Source: UBA9076 sp964418835
GTDB lineage: Bacteria > Bacillota_I > Bacilli_A > Erysipelotrichales > Erysipelotrichaceae
Direction of reading: 5' to 3'
DNA: 19,116 nucleotides
Assembly: GCA_964418835.1 (NCBI GenBank)
Contig: CAYQNJ010000023.1
Span: 1 to 19,116 of the forward strand
Numbering within the stretch: position 1 is the first letter of the stretch; every line of letters starts with the position of its first letter. The position numbers were made by a program, and so were the translations under genes. Shown piece by piece: positions 6,428 through 14,469 of the stretch. Below the pieces are notes generated by a model. That model did no database searches and was not told the origin of the DNA. It worked only from the letters and a program-made list of their open reading frames with translations.

Positions 6428-8365
6428 ATGTTTAAAAGGGGTTTTAAACTATTTTTAGTAATGCTTTTTACGATAATTACATTTAGTAATTTAGCTGTAT
6501 CTGTAAATGCATCTACTGATTATGGTAGTAGTTTTATTACGGGAGCAACCTTGTATAAGGGAAATGGAGAGGAGTTACAAAGTAACAATGTTAATCATTA
6601 TGATGTTTATAGAATTGAATATAGTTTTGATTTAAAAGATAATGTTGTGAAAAGTGGAGATACTATGAGGGTTAGTATTCCAGATGTATTTGTAATTCAT
6701 TCTTTTAATGATTTTGAATTAAAAGATGGTGACTTAAGTATTGGTAGAGCTAGCGTTGATACAATAAACAAAGAAGTTGTAGTTACATTTAGTGATGGCG
6801 TTGAAAACATGATTAATGTGAATGGAGGATTCTATTTAGAAGTTAAGTTTCATAATGATTTGTTTAAGGATTTAAATCCAATTGAATATACTATTGAATT
6901 TGATAATGATATTCATGCGTATTCTTATACACCAATTCCTATATCTATTGGTGGTATTGTATATCCTTATGATATATTTAAAGATTTTATAAGGAAAAGT
7001 TCTGTTGTTGTTCCACCAAGTGAACAGTGTCCTATTCCAAAGATTAGCTGGACAATATTGTTAAATGAGGATGTAAAAGATGATCCAATAAGTGGTGAGG
7101 TAAATGGTATTACTTATCCAAAAGAAGTTAAAAACATTGTTTTAGAAGATGTTATGAGTGAGAATCAAGAATTGTATGATGGTCCAGTTTGGGAGTACTC
7201 ATTTAATATTGAATTAAGAAGTTTTAAACTTTCTCCTGAAGGAGGAGTTGTAATAGATTTAGAAAGTACAAAATGGTTTCCAGATGTATTATCAAACCAA
7301 ACTAAATTAAATGAATCTGGTTTATATTTAGAACATACTAATAATAGTTTTGTATTAAGAGCTGATGATATAAGTGGAAAAATGGTTTTAATTAACTATC
7401 ATTCAAAAATGTTGGTTGATGAAACTACAGGTATGTACCATACTGATTTTAATAATAAGGTGGTAGGTACATACAATGAAAATCAAGAGTTTGATTATAG
7501 TAAAGAACATTTAATTGTGGATAGTGAAGGATATGGTAATGCAATACCAGGATCTGTAAGACTTATTAAAACCGATGTAAATACAAAAGAAGTATTACAA
7601 GGAGTTAAGTTTGAATTATATTCTCATGATACAGATGAGTTGATACATGATAATTTAATAACTGATGAAAAAGGTGAAATACTTGTGACTGGATTAAATC
7701 TAGGTTCATATTATTTTAAAGAAACAAAAGCAAGAGAAGGTTATGTATTAAGTGATAAGGTAATTGAATTTGAAATAATTGATAGAAATAGTCCAATTCT
7801 GAATTTATCTGCAACAAATAAAAAAGTAGAGATTGAAGTTAATAGTGCAATCAATATAGATGAAACATTTATTGAGAATATAGAAATTGAAATGTCTTCT
7901 GATATATTAGAAGTAAATAAGGAAGAAGAACATTTCATAATAGGATATGCATTAGAAGATGTTGAGAATGTTGTGAATGAGTTTAGTATAAGTTCTAGTT
8001 TAAATAATTATAGTATTGAAGATATTAAAGAAGAATTAGTAATAGATTCTGATATTATTGATGATGTGAATTTTGAAAATAAAGAAACACTTATTTTATC
8101 TGATATAATAAATAACTCAGTTAATGAAGATGAAATAATAATTGATTCAGACATTATAGAAGAAAATAGTGTTGATAATGAGGTTATATTAAATCATTCT
8201 AATGATATTAAAGAAGAGTATATTATTGAGTCAAATGGAAATTTAAATGAAAAACCATTTATTTATACAGTACCAAATACTGCATCAAATAAAGGTATAT
8301 TATCTAATATGATTGTGATGTTCATTAGTGCATTTGCAATACTAGTATTAAATAGAAAAAGATAA
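6428..8365 (+). CDS. Cell-wall-anchored collagen-adhesin-like surface protein with a SpaA/Cna-B domain
   Basis: A 645-residue secreted protein. Residues 1-28 are a Sec signal peptide with probable cleavage after VNA. Residues 31-170 and about 200-365 resemble the beta-sandwich adhesin domains of Gram-positive collagen or fibrinogen binders. Residues 375-455 form a SpaA/Cna-B domain with Lys381 (RLIKTD) and Glu432 (FKETKAREGY), the residues expected for a self-made isopeptide bond. A very acidic tail (465-605) carries imperfect repeats of IDSDII. The C-terminus has VPNTA (615-619), a hydrophobic helix and RKR, the sortase sorting signal layout with an atypical LPXTG box. The ligand is unknown. 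The gene has its own promoter and terminator. Confidence 0.85.
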   Translation: MFKRGFKLFLVMLFTIITFSNLAVSVNASTDYGSSFITGATLYKGNGEELQSNNVNHYDVYRIEYSFDLKDNVVKSGDTMRVSIPDVFVIHSFNDFELKDGDLSIGRASVDTINKEVVVTFSDGVENMINVNGGFYLEVKFHNDLFKDLNPIEYTIEFDNDIHAYSYTPIPISIGGIVYPYDIFKDFIRKSSVVVPPSEQCPIPKISWTILLNEDVKDDPISGEVNGITYPKEVKNIVLEDVMSENQELYDGPVWEYSFNIELRSFKLSPEGGVVIDLESTKWFPDVLSNQTKLNESGLYLEHTNNSFVLRADDISGKMVLINYHSKMLVDETTGMYHTDFNNKVVGTYNENQEFDYSKEHLIVDSEGYGNAIPGSVRLIKTDVNTKEVLQGVKFELYSHDTDELIHDNLITDEKGEILVTGLNLGSYYFKETKAREGYVLSDKVIEFEIIDRNSPILNLSATNKKVEIEVNSAINIDETFIENIEIEMSSDILEVNKEEEHFIIGYALEDVENVVNEFSISSSLNNYSIEDIKEELVIDSDIIDDVNFENKETLILSDIINNSVNEDEIIIDSDIIEENSVDNEVILNHSNDIKEEYIIESNGNLNEKPFIYTVPNTASNKGILSNMIVMFISAFAILVLNRKR

Positions 8366-8371
8366 AAAAAC

Positions 8372-8416
8372 AGATAACTTATAACACTATAATTAGTGAA
8401 AAAAGTTATCTTTTTA
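8372..8416 (+). terminator. Terminator of the adhesin gene
   Basis: AGATAACTT (8372-8380) pairs with AAGTTATCT (8403-8411), with a second hairpin CACTA/TAGTG (8385-8398) inside, followed by TTTTTAT. It separates the adhesin gene from the sugar operon. Confidence 0.8.
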
Positions 8417-8432
8417 TATGTAAATAATAATA

Positions 8433-8464
8433 TTTGGACCACCTTTTGGACATCATTGTGATGT
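8433..8464 (+). promoter_or_regulatory. Candidate activator-binding region upstream of the PTS promoter
   Basis: The direct repeat TTTGGAC occurs at 8433-8439 and 8445-8451 (12-bp offset). It runs into a perfect inverted repeat ACATCA-TTG-TGATGT (8450-8464), centred about 78 bp before the predicted start site. The position suits an activator such as the PRD regulator encoded in the operon; the binder is inferred. Confidence 0.45.
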
Positions 8465-8499
8465 GCATTTTCAGGTGCAAAGATAGTACCCAACTGTTG

Positions 8500-8528
8500 T
8501 TGAGAAAGCGCTTTTATTTTCTTAGAAT
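8500..8528 (+). promoter_or_regulatory. Promoter of the PTS-Dha operon
   Basis: TTGAGA (8500-8505), a 17-bp spacer and TAGAAT (8523-8528) make a good sigma-A promoter, with transcription expected near 8535. The cre-like site lies across the -35 and spacer. Confidence 0.65.
8503..8516 (+). promoter_or_regulatory. cre-like site (CcpA catabolite repression)
   Basis: AGAAAGCGCTTTTA matches the CcpA consensus TGAAAGCGCTTTCA at 12 of 14 positions, with the perfect core AAAGCGCTTT (8505-8514). It overlaps the -35 and spacer of the operon promoter, so CcpA binding would block RNA polymerase when a preferred sugar is present. Confidence 0.6.
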
Positions 8529-8540
8529 GAAATTAAGGAA

Positions 8541-8566
8541 GACTAAATTAGCGCTAATTAATAGTC
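8541..8566 (+). promoter_or_regulatory. Palindrome in the operon 5' leader
   Basis: A perfect 14-bp palindrome AATTAGCGCTAATT (8546-8559) is flanked by GACTA and TAGTC with a 2-base bulge. It lies at about +7 to +32, downstream of the promoter. It could be a repressor operator, a second AGCGCT-centred site for the cre-binding protein, or an RNA hairpin at the transcript 5' end. Confidence 0.5.
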
Positions 8567-8585
8567 TATCTAAGGAGGGATGCAG

Positions 8586-9053
8586 ATGAACAATTCGCTA
8601 ATATGTGACGAGCTATGTGAACTTGATTTAGATGTTAAAGATTTTAATGAATTCTTTGAAGTTTTTAGCAAAAAAGCAATGGATCTAAATTATGTTACGG
8701 AAACATTCGTCGATGCCATCAAGGAAAGAGAATTGAATTATCCAACGGCCTTACCAACGGAACCATTTCCTGTTGCTATTCCACATTCCGATCCGGTACA
8801 TATAGTAAACCAATTCATTGCACCAATCAGATTAAAAGAAGAAATCGATTGGCATGAAATGGCAAACAATGACAGTATTTTAAAAGTCAGAATTGTATTT
8901 GTGTTGGGTTTCAAAAAAGAAGCTGGCCATGTTGAGATACTTCAATTACTTATTGAAAACTTCCAAGATGAAGAAAAAATGAATAAGTTGTTAAGTGCAC
9001 AGACAAAAGAAGAATTCTTAACAGAAGTCAAAAGTATGAAGGGATTCAATTAG
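8586..9053 (+). CDS. PTS EIIA component, galactitol/fructose-type
   Basis: A 155-residue cytosolic phosphocarrier of the mannitol/fructose EIIA fold. ATG 8586 is preferred, because GGAGGG lies 6 bp upstream of it and only 0 bp before the other in-frame ATG at 8580. The phosphorylated histidine is His67 in FPVAIPHSDP. The protein takes phosphate from HPr and gives it to the EIIB encoded next. Length and sequence resemble GatA. Codon use differs from the genes around it: ACG, TCG, CCG, GTC, GCC and ATC appear often here and rarely in neighbours. This hints at a different origin. It is the first gene of the operon, 18 bp before the EIIB gene. Confidence 0.92.
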   Translation: MNNSLICDELCELDLDVKDFNEFFEVFSKKAMDLNYVTETFVDAIKERELNYPTALPTEPFPVAIPHSDPVHIVNQFIAPIRLKEEIDWHEMANNDSILKVRIVFVLGFKKEAGHVEILQLLIENFQDEEKMNKLLSAQTKEEFLTEVKSMKGFN

Positions 9054-9071
9054 AAAGAAGGAGGTAATTGA

Positions 9072-9356
9072 ATGAAGAAAGTAATCGTTGCTTGTGGAAG
9101 CGGTGTTGCTACAAGCCAAACAGTTGCATCAAAAGTTAATAGAATGCTTAAGGATAAGGGTATTGATGCTCAAGTAGAAGCAGTTGATTTAAAATCAGTT
9201 GAAAGACATTTAGTTGATGCTGCTGCTTATATTACTATTACAAAATTAGATAAAGATTATGGTGTACCAGTTATTAATGGTATTGCATTCTTAACAGGTA
9301 TGAACCAAGCAAAAGAATTTGAAAAACTTGTTGATGCTATCAACAAAGCTAAATAA
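9072..9356 (+). CDS. PTS EIIB component, galactitol-type
   Basis: A 94-residue protein with the P-loop VACGSGVATSQTV at the N-terminus; Cys8 is the phosphorylation site of the galactitol/lactose-like EIIB family. It takes phosphate from His67 of the EIIA and passes it to the sugar bound by the EIIC. AAGGAGG lies upstream of the ATG. It is the size of a stand-alone GatB and lies between the EIIA and EIIC genes. The substrate cannot be told from the EIIB alone. Confidence 0.93.
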   Translation: MKKVIVACGSGVATSQTVASKVNRMLKDKGIDAQVEAVDLKSVERHLVDAAAYITITKLDKDYGVPVINGIAFLTGMNQAKEFEKLVDAINKAK

Positions 9357-9379
9357 ACATATAAAAGGAAGGTAGAATT

Positions 9380-10741
9380 ATGCAAATATTATCAGATATA
9401 GTTAATTATCTATTAAGTTTAGGTGCTGCTATTTTCGTTCCAATAATCATAATAATCGCAGGATTATTAGTTAAGATGAAATTTAAAGATGCATTATCTG
9501 CAGGTATTACTTTAGGGGTTGCATTTACTGGTATGTCAATGCTTATCTCATTCATGACTGGTGCAATTGGTCCTGCTGCTAGTGCTATGCTTGAAAATAT
9601 TGGTATTTCATTACCAATAATTGATGGTGGATGGACTACAATGTCTACTATCTCATGGTCTTGGCCATATGCATTTATCATGTTTCCACTAATGATAGTT
9701 GTAAACATTATTATGTTAGTTTTAAATAAAACAAATACATTTAATGCTGACTTATGGAATGTTTGGGGGAAAATATTTACTGCTGTAGGTGTTGTTGCTA
9801 TTACAAATAGTGTTCCATTAGCATTTGCAGTTGCTGCAATACAAATCATATTTGAATTAAAGATGGCTGATTATCATCAAAAGAGAATTGAAAAGCTTTC
9901 TGGAATTCCAGGGGTTACTTGTACTCATAAGATGGTATTCTTAGCTGCTCCTATGTATATGGTTGATTTATTACTAAGAAGAATTCCAGCTTTAAATAAG
10001 AAAACTGATGCTGCTGCATTAAAAGAAAAAGTTGGTATCTTTGCAGAAAACCATGTTTTAGGATTTATATTAGGTATCGTGTTTGGTGTTCTTGCTGGAT
10101 ATAGTGTTGCTCAAACATTAACATTAGCTATCCAAGCTGCAACAGCATTAACATTGTTCCCAGTTATTACAAAATACTTCATGCAAGCATTATCACCAAT
10201 TAGTGAAGCTGTTAGTGATTTCATGAATGCTAAGTTTGAAGGTAGAACATTACTTGTTGGATTAGACTGGCCATTCCTTGGTGGATCTAATGAAATTTGG
10301 TTGGCAGTAATTTGGTCAGTACCAGTAACATTACTTGCTTCTATGTTCTTGCCTGGAAATGCTATTCTTCCATTTGCTGGAATTATTAATATCGCTATAG
10401 CTGTTCCTGCTTACTTAGTTACTAAAGGAAACTTACCAAGAATGTTAATTCTTTGTACATTGTTTGTTCCTGTATTCTTATGGGTAGGTACTGCATTTGC
10501 TCCATTTGTTACTGACTTAGCTAATTCTACAGGTGCTGTAGCATTAGAAGCTGGACAAGTAATTTCTAACTCATCTATTGATGGTCCTATATTTACATTC
10601 GCATTCTCTCAAGTGTTTGATGCTATTAATGGAAACTTTATTCCTTTAGCAGTATTAGTTGGTTGGATAGTAAGTTTTGTATTCTATACTAGAGAACTAA
10701 AGAAAGAAAACCTAGAAGAAGACGAAGTAGTAGGTGAATAA
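9380..10741 (+). CDS. PTS EIIC component, galactitol permease family
   Basis: A 453-residue membrane permease with about ten hydrophobic segments and the length usual for GatC. Recognisable family segments are the N-terminal LGAAIFVPIIIIIAGLLV, the loop KISGIPGVTC-like region near residue 170 (KLSGIPGVTCTHKMVF) and LDWPFLGGSNEIWLA near 295. It moves the sugar while the EIIB phosphorylates it. GatC relatives transport galactitol, D-arabitol and other polyols or ketoses, so the name does not prove the substrate. It is 23 bp after the EIIB gene and only 2 bp before dhaL, which shows one transcript. Confidence 0.9.
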   Translation: MQILSDIVNYLLSLGAAIFVPIIIIIAGLLVKMKFKDALSAGITLGVAFTGMSMLISFMTGAIGPAASAMLENIGISLPIIDGGWTTMSTISWSWPYAFIMFPLMIVVNIIMLVLNKTNTFNADLWNVWGKIFTAVGVVAITNSVPLAFAVAAIQIIFELKMADYHQKRIEKLSGIPGVTCTHKMVFLAAPMYMVDLLLRRIPALNKKTDAAALKEKVGIFAENHVLGFILGIVFGVLAGYSVAQTLTLAIQAATALTLFPVITKYFMQALSPISEAVSDFMNAKFEGRTLLVGLDWPFLGGSNEIWLAVIWSVPVTLLASMFLPGNAILPFAGIINIAIAVPAYLVTKGNLPRMLILCTLFVPVFLWVGTAFAPFVTDLANSTGAVALEAGQVISNSSIDGPIFTFAFSQVFDAINGNFIPLAVLVGWIVSFVFYTRELKKENLEEDEVVGE

Positions 10742-10743
10742 TT

Positions 10744-11379
10744 GTGAAATTTAGTAATATTGAAGGAAATAAAATTGTTTTAGATATTATTAATGCGATA
10801 CAAGTAAATAGAGACTATTTAAGTGAAATTGATGGTGCTATCGGTGATGGTGACCATGGAATAAATATGAATAAAGGTGCAACTATTGCATTACCAGATG
10901 TTGAAAAAGCTAAAGACTTAACTGAAGGTTTAGGGATACTAGCAAAGGTTCTTATGAATAAAATTGGAGGCTCTATGGGTCCTCTATATGGATCGATATT
11001 TATGGGTATGCAAGAGGCTACTTTAGATAAGGAAGAAATTGATGGAGATGTTATAAGAGGTATGTTAAATACTGCTTATGAAAACATTCAAATGATTTCT
11101 CCTGCAAAACCTAATGATAAAACATTAGTGGATGTACTAGATCCTGCAATTAATACATATAATCAAGTTTATGATGATAGCAAGGATGTAGTAAAAGCAT
11201 TAAAAGCGTGTAGTGAAGCTGCTGAAAAAGGTATGCTTTCAACAAAAGACATGCAAGCTAGATTAGGAAGAGCTTCTAGATTAGGTGAAAAGTCAATTGG
11301 TCATCAAGATGCTGGAGCAACTTCTTGTTATATAATAATTAATACCTTCTGTAACACTTCAATTAGTTTATTGAAATAA
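10744..11379 (+). CDS. dhaL: Dihydroxyacetone kinase subunit DhaL (first copy)
   Basis: A 211-residue nucleotide-binding subunit that begins at GTG 10744, 2 bp after the EIIC stop codon. The magnesium/ADP triad is Asp30, Asp35 and Asp37 in EIDGAIGDGDHGINM. The nucleotide loop GGSMGPLYGS and the C-terminal GRASRLGEKSIGHQDAGATS are those of canonical DhaL. In the E. coli system DhaL holds ADP that is re-phosphorylated by the PTS protein DhaM and donates phosphate to the ketose on DhaK. No dhaM is present here, so the donor may be encoded elsewhere or the protein may use ATP. Its partner is the DhaK encoded 20 bp downstream. Ketoses other than dihydroxyacetone are possible substrates. Confidence 0.92.
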   Translation: MKFSNIEGNKIVLDIINAIQVNRDYLSEIDGAIGDGDHGINMNKGATIALPDVEKAKDLTEGLGILAKVLMNKIGGSMGPLYGSIFMGMQEATLDKEEIDGDVIRGMLNTAYENIQMISPAKPNDKTLVDVLDPAINTYNQVYDDSKDVVKALKACSEAAEKGMLSTKDMQARLGRASRLGEKSIGHQDAGATSCYIIINTFCNTSISLLK

Positions 11380-11399
11380 TAAAGAAAGGAAATTAATAC

Positions 11400-12398
11400 A
11401 TGCAAAGATTTGTGAATAATCCTGATATGATAGTTGAAGATATGATCAATGGGTTTGTAAAGGCTCATAAGGATACTATCGTTATTAGTGAAGAAAATGA
11501 TCACGTTGTTGTAAAAAAAGACCTTGTAAAAGGGAAGGTTGGTATTGTTAGTGGTGGTGGCAGTGGTCACGAACCATGTTTCCTTGGTTATGTTGGTAAA
11601 AATATGTTAGACTCAGTCGCAGTTGGTGAAGTATTTTCTTCACCTCCTGCTACTGCTTTTTATCAAGCATTTAAGGAAGCGGATCAAGGTGCTGGCGTAG
11701 CTTGTCTTTTTGGCAATTATGCTGGTGATAATATGAATGTTAAAATGGCCGTTAAGATGGCTAAGATGGATGGAATTGAAGTTAAATATGTAACTGCTAC
11801 TGATGACTTGGCTAGTCAACCTATTGAAAATAAAGAAAATAGACATGGTATTGCTGGTGGTTTCTTTATGTGGAAAATAGGTTGTGGTAAGGCTGCTCAA
11901 GGTGGAAGTTTAGATGAAGTAATTGACTATGCTCAACAAGCGGTTGATGCTACTAGAAGTATTTGTGTAGGCTTAAGTGCTTGTACAATACCTGCAGTTG
12001 GACATCCAAATTTTGAAATAAAAGAAGGTACTATGGAGTATGGAATAGGACATCATGGTGAACCTGGAATTAACGTTACTGAAATTAGACCTGCAAATGA
12101 GATTGCAAATCATTTAAGTGATAAGATTTTTGAAGACTTAAAACTTAATGAAAATGATGAAATTGCAGTTATTTTATCTGGTTTAGGTAGTACTCCTTTA
12201 ATGGAACTTTATGTTTTATTTGATGAGGTTGAAAACTACTTTAAAGATAAAAAGATTAGTATTTATAAATCATTTATTGGTGATTATGTAACATCACTAG
12301 ATATGAATGGAGCAGCACTAACAGTAATGAAGTTAAATGATGAATTTAAGGAATTACTAGATTTACAAATTGATACTCCTGCAGTAACTATCATTTAG
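11400..12398 (+). CDS. dhaK: Dihydroxyacetone kinase subunit DhaK (first copy)
   Basis: A 332-residue substrate-binding subunit. SGGGSGHEPCFLGYVG contains His57, FGNYAGD ends in Asp110, and GHHGEPGI contains His219. These match E. coli His56, Asp109 and His218, with His219 as the residue that forms the covalent hemiaminal with the ketone. It should hold dihydroxyacetone or a short ketose while DhaL supplies phosphate. AAAGGAAA lies before the ATG. The gene follows dhaL and precedes the regulator. Related DhaK proteins act on erythrulose, so the ketose is uncertain. Confidence 0.93.
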   Translation: MQRFVNNPDMIVEDMINGFVKAHKDTIVISEENDHVVVKKDLVKGKVGIVSGGGSGHEPCFLGYVGKNMLDSVAVGEVFSSPPATAFYQAFKEADQGAGVACLFGNYAGDNMNVKMAVKMAKMDGIEVKYVTATDDLASQPIENKENRHGIAGGFFMWKIGCGKAAQGGSLDEVIDYAQQAVDATRSICVGLSACTIPAVGHPNFEIKEGTMEYGIGHHGEPGINVTEIRPANEIANHLSDKIFEDLKLNENDEIAVILSGLGSTPLMELYVLFDEVENYFKDKKISIYKSFIGDYVTSLDMNGAALTVMKLNDEFKELLDLQIDTPAVTII

Positions 12399-12413
12399 AA
12401 ATGAGGTGATGTT

Positions 12414-14453
12414 TTGTCGTTGGATGATAGAGGAATAACTATTTTAAATATTATTGTTGATAATCCAGCGATTACTGGATCCCAAATCGAAAAAGAGTTA
12501 TCTATATCTAGAAAACAATTAAGTTATTCATTAGAAAAAATCAATTATTATTTAATAGAAAATGGTTATGAAGAAATAAAAAGATTAAAGACTGGTAGAT
12601 TTGTTTTATCAAATGAATTGATACAAGCTTTTAAATCAGAGAAACATGAAATTAATAATAAAGACTATATCCTTAGTGAACAAGAAAGATTAAATTTAAT
12701 TACTTTAGCTTTGCTTGTTCACAAGGAAACTCTTATGATTAATGACTTTACTTATTCGTTAAAGATTAGTAAAAACACTGTTTTATCTGATCTTAAGAAA
12801 CTTCAAAGCTTATATTTAGATAATTATGATCTAAAAGTAATGTATGAAAGACAAACAGGATATTACATAGTTGGTAAAGAATATGAAAAGCGTAATCTAA
12901 TGATAAAGATGGTAAACAATATTTTATCGACTTTGTATGGTGAAACTGTTTTATTGAAGACCTTAGAGGTCAATGAAGAGAAGATAAAAAACCTAAAAGA
13001 AGATGTTGAAGAAATTGAAAAATCTTTAAATGCTAGATATACAGATGAAAGATTAAAAGAGATTCCTTATATCTTATATTTCATATTAAGAAGAATTGAG
13101 TCTAATAAGATACTAGATTATTTACCTGAAGACTATCATCATATAGTTGGAACAAGTGAATACAATAATGTAATGAAGATATTTGAGAAATACAATATAG
13201 TTGATACTATTGAGAAAATGTATTTAGTTTCTTTGTTTCAAGTGTCTAGTGTTAAGTATGATTCAAATAGAGAATCTGAAAAGGAACTTCAATTAGTTGT
13301 AGATCAAGTTTTATCAAACTTTGAAACTTTAGTTTGTGTTAAGTTTGATGATAGAGATGCTTTATTAGATGCTTTACTTCAACATATAAAACCAGCTATT
13401 TATAGAATTAAATATAATTATCATATAGAGAGTAATATATTAAATATGATTTTGCCTATGCATCAATCATTATTTGAACTTACTAAACATTCTATGAAAC
13501 CTTTAGAAGAGATGATTAATAAACCATTCTCTGATGAAGAGATAGCTTATATTACAATTTTATTTGGTGGTTGGTTAACTAAGTCTGGAAGTTTAGATTT
13601 TATTGAAAGTAAGAAGATTGCGATTGTTGTGTGTACTAATGGTATTTCAATATCTAATTTCTTATTTATAAAATTGAAAGAAGCTTTTCCTGAATTTTAC
13701 TTTTTATCATCAATGTCCTTAAGAGAATTCTATGAGTTTGAACAAGATTACCATATGGTATTTAGTACAGTTAATTTAGATTGTGAGAAGCCTCAATTCT
13801 TTGTGAAACCTATAATGGATGATTATGATATTCAAATTTTAAGGGGTAAAGTTTTTAATAAGTTAATTGATAAAACTATACATACTTTTAATTCTACAAA
13901 GTTAATACCAATTATTGAAAAATATACAGATATTAAAGATATAAAGGGTTTGATTGGTGCTTTGAAGGTTTACTTTGGTGAAACTATATATGAAGTAAAT
14001 AAAGAAGTTGATCAAGAGAAAGCAAGTTTAAATGATTTATTAAGTTTAGACAATATTACTGTTTTAAATAAATGTGTTGGTTGGGAAGAAGCAATAGATA
14101 TTGCTAGTAAGCCTTTATTAGATAAGAAAATTATTAATAAAAGTTATATAGATTCAATGAAAGAAGAAATTGTTACTTCTAAACCATATTGGGGAATTGC
14201 GGATGGATTAATACTTGCGCATTCTGGTGTAGATAAGGGTGTTAATAAACTTGGGATTTCTTTATTAAAACTACCTAAAGATATATTAATTAATGGTTAT
14301 TTAAAGGCTAGGGTAATAATAGTAATCGCTACTCCTAATAGAAATGCACATTTAAGAGCATTAAATGAATTAATTGAAATAACTGAAAATAGAGAGTTAT
14401 TACAAATGATAAAAGATTCAAAAGATAGTGAAGAAATTTATAAATTAATATAA
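12414..14453 (+). CDS. PRD-containing transcriptional regulator (MtlR/LicR-like, BglG family)
   Basis: A 679-residue regulator that starts at TTG 12414, with GAGGTG 5 bp upstream. Residues 1-65 form a DNA-binding HTH, followed by a second HTH near 88-155. PRD1 spans about 170-285 and PRD2 about 290-395, with His324 in LLQHIKPAIYR. An EIIB-like domain follows (KIAIVVCTNG, Cys407), then an EIIA-like domain (about 535-679) with His603 in GLILAHSGVDKG. Such proteins are activators whose activity follows PTS phosphorylation. Domain order and full length match the MtlR/ManR class rather than the short RNA-binding antiterminators. It should control this operon; the inverted repeat at 8450-8464 is a candidate site. 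It lies inside the operon it probably controls. Confidence 0.9.
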   Translation: MSLDDRGITILNIIVDNPAITGSQIEKELSISRKQLSYSLEKINYYLIENGYEEIKRLKTGRFVLSNELIQAFKSEKHEINNKDYILSEQERLNLITLALLVHKETLMINDFTYSLKISKNTVLSDLKKLQSLYLDNYDLKVMYERQTGYYIVGKEYEKRNLMIKMVNNILSTLYGETVLLKTLEVNEEKIKNLKEDVEEIEKSLNARYTDERLKEIPYILYFILRRIESNKILDYLPEDYHHIVGTSEYNNVMKIFEKYNIVDTIEKMYLVSLFQVSSVKYDSNRESEKELQLVVDQVLSNFETLVCVKFDDRDALLDALLQHIKPAIYRIKYNYHIESNILNMILPMHQSLFELTKHSMKPLEEMINKPFSDEEIAYITILFGGWLTKSGSLDFIESKKIAIVVCTNGISISNFLFIKLKEAFPEFYFLSSMSLREFYEFEQDYHMVFSTVNLDCEKPQFFVKPIMDDYDIQILRGKVFNKLIDKTIHTFNSTKLIPIIEKYTDIKDIKGLIGALKVYFGETIYEVNKEVDQEKASLNDLLSLDNITVLNKCVGWEEAIDIASKPLLDKKIINKSYIDSMKEEIVTSKPYWGIADGLILAHSGVDKGVNKLGISLLKLPKDILINGYLKARVIIVIATPNRNAHLRALNELIEITENRELLQMIKDSKDSEEIYKLI

Positions 14454-14469
14454 AAGAAAAGGAGTAATT

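Noticed and set aside
8263..8493. A 76-codon minus-strand frame across the adhesin 3' end and terminator
   Set aside because: It overlaps the sorting signal region antisense and reads through the terminator stem; no independent support.
9406..9849. A 147-codon minus-strand frame inside the EIIC gene
   Set aside because: It is a shadow of the EIIC codons on the other strand, with no family motifs.
11328..11900. Minus-strand frames of 80 and 86 codons across dhaL/dhaK
   Set aside because: They are antisense to clear kinase subunit genes, have no start context and have unlikely composition.
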